The position numbers were made by a program, and so were the translations under genes. The notes under the pieces were generated by a model that ran no database searches, had not been told where the DNA came from, and was given only the letters and a program-made list of their open reading frames with translations. 64,000 nt of DNA from Flavobacterium cyclinae. GTDB taxonomy: Bacteria; Bacteroidota; Bacteroidia; Flavobacteriales; Flavobacteriaceae. Below, in pieces: positions 8,272 through 15,812 of the stretch; the stretch's first letter is position 1; each line of letters opens with the position of its first letter. The stretch lies in the NCBI RefSeq assembly GCF_021172145.1, contig NZ_CP089095.1, positions 434,001 through 498,000 of the forward strand. The letters are read 5' to 3'.

Positions 8272-8898
8272 ATGAAAAATAAATCGTATATAGGAATTTC
8301 ATTTATCGTTTTGATTTTCGGGATTTGGGCTATACCAAAAATTGTATCTAAGTTTCAAAAATCTGATTTAGTTGAAATCGGTCCGGTTCCAGAATTCAAA
8401 TTAACAGACCAAAATAACAAATCGATCTCTGATAAAGACTATTTAGGAAAAGTATATGTAGTTGAATTTTTCTTTTCAACTTGCCCTACAATTTGTCCTA
8501 AAATGAATCAAAGTATGCTTCAATTACAAGATGAGTTTTATGGAAATCCAAATTTTGGTTTAGCTTCAATTACTATTGATCCTGAAAAAGATACGCCTCA
8601 AGTTTTAAAAGAGCATGCAGATTTATTGGGAGTTAAACATTATAATTGGCATTTTTTAACAGGAGATAAAGCGTATATTTACAGTTTAGCAAATAAAGGT
8701 TTTAATTTATACGCTGGCGAAAATAGTAAAGTGGCAGGTGGTTTTGAACATTCGGGTTTATTTGCATTAATTGATAAAGATGGAAATATAAGATGTAGAA
8801 AGGATGCTCAAGGAAATCCTATTTTATATTACGATGGTTTAGATGCTGCCGGTGTTGAAGCTATTAAAGAAGATATTAAAAAATTATTAGAAGAATAG
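8272..8898 (+). CDS. SCO1/SenC family copper chaperone
   Basis: 208 residues. An N-terminal membrane helix (about 6-22) is followed by a thioredoxin-like domain. The copper ligands are visible: Cys71 and Cys75 in FSTCPTICPKM and the distal His in GGFEHSGLFALID (about 163). By family it inserts copper into the CuA centre of oxidase subunit II on the outer face of the inner membrane. It follows the thioredoxin-fold protein by six bases. The start ATG at 8272 gives a normal anchor. Confidence 0.92.
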   Translation: MKNKSYIGISFIVLIFGIWAIPKIVSKFQKSDLVEIGPVPEFKLTDQNNKSISDKDYLGKVYVVEFFFSTCPTICPKMNQSMLQLQDEFYGNPNFGLASITIDPEKDTPQVLKEHADLLGVKHYNWHFLTGDKAYIYSLANKGFNLYAGENSKVAGGFEHSGLFALIDKDGNIRCRKDAQGNPILYYDGLDAAGVEAIKEDIKKLLEE

Positions 8899-9008
8899 AA
8901 GTTAATAATTCAATTTTAAGAATAATATTCAAAACTTAATTGAGTTTATACCTCATAAAATGATGATATAATTTCCTGGTTTAGCTCATAGGATTAAAAA
9001 TAAAAAAA

Positions 9009-9548
9009 ATGGAAAATAATTTAGAAACAAAGTACAATAAGTTAATTGTGGTTTTGTCTGTTGCTATTCCAGCAGTGGTTGCCATACTTTTTGGAATAAA
9101 CTTAAGAAAATTGGGTTTTGATGTTAAGCCATTATCGTTTCTACCACCAATTTATGCCGCAATTAATGGTTTAACAGCTATAGTATTAGTAGCAGCTGTA
9201 ATTGCTATAAAAAAAGGAAATAGAAAACTGCATGAGAATTTAATGAAAGTAGCCATTGCGTGTTCGATAGCATTTTTAGGAATGTACGTTGCTTATCATA
9301 TGACTTCTGATTCTACTAAATTTGGGGGAGAAGGATTCGTAAAATATGTATATTATTTTATATTAGTTACTCATATATTATTATCTATTATCATTATTCC
9401 ATTGGTTTTGACTACTTATGTGAAAGCTTTATCACAACGTTTCGATAAACATAAAAAAATTGCAAAAATTACTTTTCCTATTTGGTTGTATGTTGCGGTT
9501 ACAGGTGTAATTGTTTATTTAATGATTTCTCCTTATTATGCATCATAA
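9009..9548 (+). CDS. DUF420 family membrane protein
   Basis: 179 residues with five membrane helices. The His-containing segments KLHENLMKVA, YVAYHMTS and ILVTHILLS match DUF420, a family linked to cytochrome oxidase assembly (CtaM-like in Firmicutes). Its place behind SCO supports that role. The 3' end overlaps the next gene by 11 bases, indicating coupled translation. The 110 bases upstream hold no clear -7 box, so it may be read through from SCO. Confidence 0.82.
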   Translation: MENNLETKYNKLIVVLSVAIPAVVAILFGINLRKLGFDVKPLSFLPPIYAAINGLTAIVLVAAVIAIKKGNRKLHENLMKVAIACSIAFLGMYVAYHMTSDSTKFGGEGFVKYVYYFILVTHILLSIIIIPLVLTTYVKALSQRFDKHKKIAKITFPIWLYVAVTGVIVYLMISPYYAS

Positions 9549-9816
9549 AGTGAAAAGAGAAAAGTTAAAAGTAAAAAAACGAAAGCAGGAAGTATTCAAT
9601 AAAATACTTTTTACTTTAACCTTTTTACTTTTGCCTTTCATAGCTGAAGCTCAATGTGCTATGTGTAGAGCTGCGCTTGAAAGTGAGGAAGGTAGTGTAA
9701 AAGCAGAAGCAGTAAACGATGGTATTGTGTATTTGATGGCAATTCCATACATATTAGTAGGAGTTTTAGGTTACGCCATTTATCGACTTAAATACGGTAA
9801 GAAAAAAGACATATAA
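9538..9816 (+). CDS. Small membrane protein with QCAMCRA motif
   Basis: 92 residues. A hydrophobic segment ending FIAEAQ looks like a signal peptide cleaved just before QCAMCRAALES, a CxxC pair. A second helix (about 63-82) precedes a basic tail. This layout is common at the end of flavobacterial oxidase clusters, so it may take part in copper or heme handling; that is inference. The start at 9538 overlaps DUF420 and adds an 18-residue Lys/Arg-rich head encoded by AAAGTTAAAAGTAA-type repeat DNA, so the true start may be lower, for example GTG at 9550. Confidence 0.7.
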   Translation: MHHKVKREKLKVKKRKQEVFNKILFTLTFLLLPFIAEAQCAMCRAALESEEGSVKAEAVNDGIVYLMAIPYILVGVLGYAIYRLKYGKKKDI

Positions 9817-9847
9817 AAAAGTCGTTTCAATTGAAACGACTTTTTGT
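9816..9847. terminator. Bidirectional terminator between convergent genes
   Basis: A perfect palindrome, AAAAAGTCGTTTCAA joined to its complement (9816-9845), has T runs on both strands. It serves the oxidase-assembly operon on plus and the DUF4403 gene on minus. Confidence 0.9.
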
Positions 9848-9851
9848 TTTT

Positions 9852-11243
9852 TTACTCTAAGCCATCTATTTTAATATCCATTTTACCAGAAGTAGTTATA
9901 AAAGCAATAATTGCTTTATCTGTAAGTTCTACTTTTTCAAATTCAAAATCGTTTATAGTACCGTTTACAAAAACACCTTTCATTGGGGAATAATTATTCA
10001 AATAGGGTTTCATGTTTTCTTTTCCTTCTTCTAAATTCCCTTTAATTGAATAGCGGCAATTTTCTTGAATTTTTTTCAAAATAGTTCCTTGTAAAAGCCA
10101 GTTAGCCGATTTAGTTAAAATTCCTTTAGTGTTTAGTACATAATCCATTTGGTCAAAATAGATTTCCTTAGTAATAGGATTGTAATTTGGAATTCCAGAC
10201 AAGTATATAGTTCCATTGATACTTCCTAAAATATCCAATGCAATAATCATTTTACCATCTTTTTGCCATAAATCTACTTTTTGAACCGTGATTTTTCTAC
10301 TTCCAGAGGCAAATTCTTGCCCTTGAAAATTTTTGGTTACAATTTTACTAGCACTTTCGTAAGTTGATACCGCAACAACCGAAACCGTAGTTTGGTCTGG
10401 AATTCTTTCAACAGGTTTTAATATGATTTTAGAAGCATCAAATCCGTTTTTAGGCTTTTGTCCCACCATGGTTTGCATGTTGCATTTTAATCCCATATTC
10501 AACATGATTTTGGTTTGTGTTAATCTAGCTTGGGTAACATATAATTCAATGGGAACCATTTTAAACCAAGTTTCATAAGACTCACTTGTTAAAATAGGAT
10601 TACTTAATTTGTCTAAAGCATCTAAAACTTGAGGTTTAAAATCACAAGTTTTATCTATTGCTTCATCAATTTTTTTTGAAATTTTAGTTTTAAAAAGACT
10701 TAATGTTGGATTAATGATGTATGTAATAGGTACTTTTTTTCCAGCAACAATAATATTTGGACTTTCGTTCCACTCAAAATCATCAATTTTTGATGTTGTT
10801 GTTAATTTCCAGTTTGTTAAATGAGTTTTACTGTTTAAAATGATTGTTCCATTCAAGTTAATTTCTCTAGTATCATTTAAACCCATGAAATCGGTTCCGT
10901 ATTTGAATTTAGCCCAAATTTTCAATGGAATACTAGATACGATATTTCCGTTTTTTTCACTCAGTTTAATAGGAGCTGTTTTCCAAATTTTCATTTCGGT
11001 TTTATCGTCACTTAAAATAGTGTCGTTATAAATTAAACCAGTTACATTTTTATTTAGTTGTTGTTCTAAATCTTTTAATGTAATTTCTATTGGCATTGAA
11101 ATAAATGAAACTTTATTCTTAAAAACTACAGGATTGTTGTTAGATGGTGCTGGTTTTAAGGCTTCTATCTTTTTTGTAGTCCCACAAGAAACGTTAAGGA
11201 GCGTTATAAAAAATAAAGCAATTGCAGCAAAAATAGTTTTCAT
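9852..11243 (-). CDS. DUF4403 family lipoprotein
   Basis: 463 residues. The N-terminus is a lipoprotein signal with lipobox LLNVSCG (Cys about 20). The mature part matches the DUF4403 family in length and pattern: a first half with ISMPIEITLKDLEQQLNK and a second half with YLSGIPNYNPITKEIYFDQMDY and a TILKKIQENCRYSI stretch. The function is unknown. The beta-rich repeated halves and outer-envelope location suggest a lipid-binding or tubular fold, which is inference. It is a single gene, convergent with the oxidase cluster and divergent from tolC. Confidence 0.85.
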   Translation of the reverse strand: MKTIFAAIALFFITLLNVSCGTTKKIEALKPAPSNNNPVVFKNKVSFISMPIEITLKDLEQQLNKNVTGLIYNDTILSDDKTEMKIWKTAPIKLSEKNGNIVSSIPLKIWAKFKYGTDFMGLNDTREINLNGTIILNSKTHLTNWKLTTTSKIDDFEWNESPNIIVAGKKVPITYIINPTLSLFKTKISKKIDEAIDKTCDFKPQVLDALDKLSNPILTSESYETWFKMVPIELYVTQARLTQTKIMLNMGLKCNMQTMVGQKPKNGFDASKIILKPVERIPDQTTVSVVAVSTYESASKIVTKNFQGQEFASGSRKITVQKVDLWQKDGKMIIALDILGSINGTIYLSGIPNYNPITKEIYFDQMDYVLNTKGILTKSANWLLQGTILKKIQENCRYSIKGNLEEGKENMKPYLNNYSPMKGVFVNGTINDFEFEKVELTDKAIIAFITTSGKMDIKIDGLE

Positions 11244-11263
11244 GATGATTTGAATTTTCGCAG

Positions 11264-11271
11264 CAAAAGTA
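11264..11271 (-). promoter_or_regulatory. -7 promoter box for the DUF4403 gene
   Basis: On the minus strand TACTTTTG fits TAnnTTTG, 20 bases before the ATG at 11243. A possible TTG lies 23 bases further upstream, slightly beyond the usual 19-21. Confidence 0.5.
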
Positions 11272-11345
11272 AAATTTTAAATGATATACTGTAACAAAAT
11301 ATCAAAAATTAGGTCTTATAAGAAATGAGAATTAAAGCACATACA

Positions 11346-12668
11346 ATGACAACAAAAAAAATAGTTTTTTTTCTATTGTTGATAGGTTTTCAACTTTCGG
11401 CTCAAAGTAAAAAATGGACTTTGGAAGAATGTGTAGATTATGCCATTCAAAATAACATTTCTGTAAAACAGTCTGAATTGGATTTGAAATCATCTGATAT
11501 TGATAAACTTGAAGCTGTAGGAGGATTTTTACCAAGTTTAAGTGGAAATGCAAATTATAGTATAAACACCGGAGCAAGTATTAACCCTGTAACGAATCAA
11601 TTCCAAAATCAAACGTTTAAATCGTTTTCTGCATCTGCAAATTCTGGAGTAATGTTATTTAATGGACTAGCTAATTGGAAAACATTACAAAGAGCAAAAT
11701 TGAACAAAATTGCTAATTCGTATCGTTTGGATAAAATGAAAGATGATATTGCTTTGTCTGTAGCTAATTCTTATTTACAGATTTTATTTAATAAAGAGCA
11801 ATTGAAAGTTCAAAAAAATCAAAATCTAATTACTAAAGAAAATATTAAAAGAACACAAGAGTTGATTGATGCAGGATTGCTTCCAGCTGGAGATATTTTT
11901 GAACTTCAAGCGACAGATGCAACTCAAGAGCAGCAAATTGTTGCTACAGAAAACACATTGTTAATTGCGAAAATTGGGTTATGTCAAACCTTATTAATTG
12001 AAGATTTTGCTAATTTCGATATTTCTGATGAAGTAATTGATTTGCCAATGACAAATATTACCAATGAATCGCAAGAAGCAATTCTTGAAAAAGCAAAAGA
12101 ATCAGTTAATGATGTAAAAATTGCAATGGCTAATTTAGAAGTTGCTAAAAAAGATGTATCCTTATCAAGATCTTCCTATTTGCCAACATTGTCTGGTTTC
12201 TTTGGTTACAATACTCGTTGGGCAGAAAGTACTCCCTATAATTTTATAGATCAATTAACATTGTTTGATGGAACAGGAGTAGGATTGCAATTAAGCGTGC
12301 CAATATTAAATGGTTTTGCTACAAGAGGAAGAGTACAACGAGCTAAAATAAATCAAGAACGTTCTGAATTTCAATTGAAACAAGCAGAATTAGATTTAGA
12401 ACGAAATGTTTACCAAGCTTATAATGATGTTATAAATGCTAAAAAATCATATGAAGCGGCTCAGAAAACTTTAGAAGCAAGAAAACAATCATTTAATTTT
12501 TCTAAGGAACGTTTTGAAGTGGGGTTAATGAATTCTTTTGATTTTTCTCAGTCTACTTTAGCTTTTGAAAACGCACAATCAGAAGTCTTAAGGACAAAAT
12601 ACGATTACCTTTTTAGAACCAAAATTTTAGAATTCTATTTCGGAATTCCTTTAGTAAAAAAACAATAG
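11346..12668 (+). CDS. TolC family outer-membrane efflux protein
   Basis: 440 residues from the ATG at 11346, chosen because it begins the signal peptide MTTKKIVFFLLLIGF...SAQ directly; an in-frame ATG at 11325 would add seven residues ahead of it. The mature protein starts WTLEECVDYAIQNN, the usual TolC-family opening, and contains two repeats of long coiled-coil helices with the second conserved strand VGLQLSVPILNGF. It forms a trimeric outer-membrane duct for tripartite exporters. The membrane-fusion gene follows 21 bases later. No inner-membrane pump lies in the window. Confidence 0.9.
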   Translation: MTTKKIVFFLLLIGFQLSAQSKKWTLEECVDYAIQNNISVKQSELDLKSSDIDKLEAVGGFLPSLSGNANYSINTGASINPVTNQFQNQTFKSFSASANSGVMLFNGLANWKTLQRAKLNKIANSYRLDKMKDDIALSVANSYLQILFNKEQLKVQKNQNLITKENIKRTQELIDAGLLPAGDIFELQATDATQEQQIVATENTLLIAKIGLCQTLLIEDFANFDISDEVIDLPMTNITNESQEAILEKAKESVNDVKIAMANLEVAKKDVSLSRSSYLPTLSGFFGYNTRWAESTPYNFIDQLTLFDGTGVGLQLSVPILNGFATRGRVQRAKINQERSEFQLKQAELDLERNVYQAYNDVINAKKSYEAAQKTLEARKQSFNFSKERFEVGLMNSFDFSQSTLAFENAQSEVLRTKYDYLFRTKILEFYFGIPLVKKQ

Positions 12669-12689
12669 TTAAAATATAAATATATAGTC

Positions 12690-14003
12690 ATGTCAAAGAA
12701 AACCATATACATTTTATCAGGAAGCGCAGTTGGATTGATTTTGTTGTTAGTTGGACTTAAAAAAGGAGGCGTTATTGGAAATAATGATGACTCAAAAGTT
12801 GTTGAATTGTCAAAAGTGACTCAAACTACAATCGTAGAAACGGTTTCTGCAACAGGAAAAATTCAGCCAGAAATTGAAGTAAAATTATCTTCTGAAGTTT
12901 CAGGTGAAATTATTGCTTTGCCTATAAAAGAGGGGCAACAAGTTAAAAAAGGCGATTTATTAGTTAAAATTAATCCAGATATTTACGAATCAGGAGTTAA
13001 TCGTTCGGTTGCTTCTATGTCAACAACTAAAGCCGGATTGAGTCAGGCGGAAGCTCAAGTTAAAGAAGCTAAAGCGAACTACGATAGAAATAAAAAATTA
13101 TTTGAAAAAGGCATTATCTCAAAATCAGAATGGGATAGAATTGTTTCTACTTATGAAGTGGCAGTAGCTAATAAACAATCTGCTTATTATCAAGTACAAA
13201 GTGCATCGGCAACAGTTACAGAAGCAAATGATAATTTAAGAAGAACTACTATTTATGCACCAGCAGATGGAACAATTTCTTTGTTAAATGTAGAATTAGG
13301 AGAACGTGTTTTAGGAACGCAACAAATGGCAGGAACTGAAATTTTAAGAATTGCTAACTTAAATAACATGGAAGTAGAAGTTGATGTTAATGAAAATGAT
13401 ATTGTAAAAGTTAACATTGGAGATTCTGCAAATATTGAAGTAGATGCATATTTAAAAAGAGAATTTAAAGGGATTGTAACTAGTATTTCAAATTCTGCTA
13501 GTACAGCTTTAACCGCTGATCAAGTTACTAATTTTAAAGTAAAAGTCAGAATTTTAAAAGAATCATATCAGGATTTATTAGAAGGGAAACCTGAAAATTA
13601 TTCACCTTTTAGACCTGGTATGACTGCAACTGTTGATATTATTACAAAACGTAAAGAAAATATCATTGCAGTTCCAATTAGTGCTGTTGTAATTAAAGAT
13701 GATACAACTTCTGTAAAAAAAGATGTTGTTGCTGAATTAGAAAAGCAAGAAAAAGAACAAAAAGGTACTGCTCCTAAAAACGATAAAAAATTTGAATGTG
13801 TTTTTGTGAAAGTTGGCGATAAAGCTAAATTGAGAGTTGTAAAAACAGGAATTCAAGATGATACGAATATTGAAATTATTTCAGGATTAAAATCTGGAGA
13901 GGAAATTATAACGGGTCCTTATACTACCGTTTCAAAAGATTTAGTTTCTAATGATAAAGTAAAAGTTGAATCTGCAAAAGATAAAAAAGAAAGTAAGAAA
14001 TAG
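12690..14003 (+). CDS. Periplasmic adaptor (membrane fusion protein, HlyD/AcrA type)
   Basis: 437 residues. One N-terminal helix (about 5-22) anchors the protein. Then come the first lipoyl half (ATGKIQPEIEVKLSSEVSG, about 50-70), a coiled-coil hairpin (about 100-180), the second lipoyl half (IYAPADGTISLLNVELGERV), a beta-barrel domain and a Lys-rich C-terminal tail. It bridges an inner-membrane transporter to TolC. A MacA-like adaptor for an ABC exporter is more likely than an RND one because of the membrane anchor, but that is a guess. It is co-transcribed with tolC and followed by a terminator. Confidence 0.88.
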   Translation: MSKKTIYILSGSAVGLILLLVGLKKGGVIGNNDDSKVVELSKVTQTTIVETVSATGKIQPEIEVKLSSEVSGEIIALPIKEGQQVKKGDLLVKINPDIYESGVNRSVASMSTTKAGLSQAEAQVKEAKANYDRNKKLFEKGIISKSEWDRIVSTYEVAVANKQSAYYQVQSASATVTEANDNLRRTTIYAPADGTISLLNVELGERVLGTQQMAGTEILRIANLNNMEVEVDVNENDIVKVNIGDSANIEVDAYLKREFKGIVTSISNSASTALTADQVTNFKVKVRILKESYQDLLEGKPENYSPFRPGMTATVDIITKRKENIIAVPISAVVIKDDTTSVKKDVVAELEKQEKEQKGTAPKNDKKFECVFVKVGDKAKLRVVKTGIQDDTNIEIISGLKSGEEIITGPYTTVSKDLVSNDKVKVESAKDKKESKK

Positions 14004-14027
14004 ATTTCTTATTAGTTATTTGGGTAG

Positions 14028-14060
14028 ATAAGGCATAGGAAACTGTGCCTTATTTTTTTT
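14028..14060 (+). terminator. Terminator after efflux adaptor gene
   Basis: The stem ATAAGGCA / TGCCTTAT with a short internal mismatch is followed by eight T residues. It overlaps the extended open frame upstream of tsaB and so argues against a start at 14045. Confidence 0.8.
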
Positions 14061-14075
14061 ACGGTATTATCTTCT

Positions 14076-14083
14076 TAACTTTG
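14076..14083 (+). promoter_or_regulatory. -7 promoter box for tsaB
   Basis: TAACTTTG matches TAnnTTTG and lies 18 bases before the ATG at 14102, between the upstream terminator and the gene. Confidence 0.6.
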
Positions 14084-14101
14084 CAATTCAAAAATCTAAA
14101 A

Positions 14102-14761
14102 ATGGCGATCATTCTGAATTTAGAAACAGCTACTAAAAATTGTTCAGTAGCGTTAGCAAAAGAAGGAGCATTAATTGCAAGTAAAGAAATTGCAGAACAG
14201 CATTTTTCTCATGCAGAAAAATTACATGTTTTTATAGAAGAATTACTGAATGAAAATCAATTGCAATTTTATGATTTGTCTGCAATTGCTGTTAGCCAAG
14301 GACCGGGTTCCTATACAGGATTGCGTATAGGAGTTTCTTCAGCAAAAGGATTTTGTTATGCCTTAAATATTCCGTTAATAGCCATAGATACACTTCAACT
14401 TTTAGCAAAACAAATTCAAATAGAAGACGGAATAATTATTCCAATGATAGATGCTCGTAGAATGGAAGTTTTTACAGCTATCTATGATAAAAATCACCAT
14501 CAAATTCGCTCAACTCAAGCCGAAATTATTGATGAAAAATCGTATCAAGATATTTTAGATACAATTCATTTGGTTGGAGATGGAACAGAAAAATTTAAAA
14601 ATACTTTACTAGCAGATAAATTTGTATTTCATTCAGAAGTTATATTTCCATCTTCTAAAGAAATGTGTGAGTTGTCATTTGATAAATACAAAAAAAGCGA
14701 CTTTGTAGATGTCGCTTATTTTGAACCTTATTATCTTAAAGATTTTGTACTAGTAAAATAA
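14102..14761 (+). CDS. tsaB: tRNA threonylcarbamoyladenosine biosynthesis protein TsaB
   Basis: 219 residues from ATG 14102. The frame extends to a GTG at 14045, but that lies within the terminator and before the promoter box, so 14102 is preferred. The opening ILNLETATKNCSVALAK and the motif VSQGPGSYTGLRIGVSSAKG are diagnostic of the ASKHA-fold TsaB family. TsaB partners TsaD and TsaE in making t6A37 on ANN-decoding tRNAs, an essential modification. It is a dimerisation scaffold without its own catalysis. It runs convergently into the mscS gene, four bases apart. Confidence 0.93.
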   Translation: MAIILNLETATKNCSVALAKEGALIASKEIAEQHFSHAEKLHVFIEELLNENQLQFYDLSAIAVSQGPGSYTGLRIGVSSAKGFCYALNIPLIAIDTLQLLAKQIQIEDGIIIPMIDARRMEVFTAIYDKNHHQIRSTQAEIIDEKSYQDILDTIHLVGDGTEKFKNTLLADKFVFHSEVIFPSSKEMCELSFDKYKKSDFVDVAYFEPYYLKDFVLVK

Positions 14762-14765
14762 TTTT

Positions 14766-15584
14766 TTACTCTTTGTGAATTTCAACTTGATGTGGATATG
14801 GAATTTCTATTCCAGCAATATCAAATTCGATTTTTATTTTTTCCAAAACTTCTGATTTCACTTTTAAATAGTTTTCAGTTAATGTGTAAGGTCTTACAGA
14901 AAAATCAATTGAACTAGCCGCTAATTCATTTAATTGAATTGTTGCTTCTGGTTCTTTTAAAATTTCTGGGATAGATTTTAAAACTTTATCGATGGTTTTT
15001 TTAGCTAATTGCAAGTCGGTATTGTAATCTACAGAAATAATTAAATCTACTCTTCTAAATCCATTTGCGGTATAATTAGTTATAACACCATTTGATAACG
15101 AGGCATTTGGAATCACTATTTGTTTGTTGTCTGGAGATGTAATGACAGTTGAAAATATTTTAATGTCTTTTACTGTTCCTAAGACACCTTGAGCTTCAAT
15201 AAAATCACCTAAGCGAAAGGGTTTAAATAAAATGATTAGAATTCCTCCTGCAAAATTGGAAAGAGAACCTTGTAATGATAAACCAATTGCTAAACCTGCA
15301 GCTCCTAAAATTGCAACAAATGAAGAGGTTTCGATTCCAAGCTTTGAAATTACTGTTACAAAAAGAAGAATGCGAAGTGTCCAAAAAATTAAATTCCCAA
15401 TAAAGGTTGATAACGTCACTTCAACATTTCTTTTTAGCATAATTTTTTTTGCTGCTTTTGTAATGAGACTAGTAGCCCACAATCCCACAAGTAAAATAAC
15501 GATAGCAACAACAAATTTTGGCGAATATTCTAAGATTAATTTCTTAATGGTTTCAAAATAATTTTCAATTTCAATGGCTGTCAT
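14766..15584 (-). CDS. Small-conductance mechanosensitive channel (MscS family)
   Basis: 272 residues, close to E. coli MscS. Three membrane helices fall at about 20-40, 62-82 and 88-110. The pore helix GAAGLAIGLSLQGSLSNFAGG is rich in Gly and Ala as expected. The beta domain with FKPFRLGDFIE follows, then the alpha/beta vestibule. It opens under membrane tension to release osmolytes. It is a single gene, convergent with tsaB; the stop codons almost touch, leaving no room for a separate terminator. Confidence 0.93.
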   Translation of the reverse strand: MTAIEIENYFETIKKLILEYSPKFVVAIVILLVGLWATSLITKAAKKIMLKRNVEVTLSTFIGNLIFWTLRILLFVTVISKLGIETSSFVAILGAAGLAIGLSLQGSLSNFAGGILIILFKPFRLGDFIEAQGVLGTVKDIKIFSTVITSPDNKQIVIPNASLSNGVITNYTANGFRRVDLIISVDYNTDLQLAKKTIDKVLKSIPEILKEPEATIQLNELAASSIDFSVRPYTLTENYLKVKSEVLEKIKIEFDIAGIEIPYPHQVEIHKE

Positions 15585-15812
15585 AATTGTTTCTTTAATT
15601 GGTACTAAATTTCAAATATCAAAATTAAGTTTTTTAAATAATAAATTGCGTTAATACTACCTTAAAATAGGATTTCAACTTCTTTAATTATCAATAGAAT
15701 TCGCTATTTTTTTAATTTAAATTATTTTCTTAAAAATAAAATTGATAACATTAAATTAACATAGGATTGAAAATCTTAAAGGAATTTTGCATAAAAATTA
15801 ATTTGTATTAGA

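Noticed and set aside
14045..14101. GTG start giving tsaB 19 extra residues
   Set aside because: The GTG lies in the terminator hairpin of the previous gene and before the -7 box; ATG 14102 gives the standard TsaB start.
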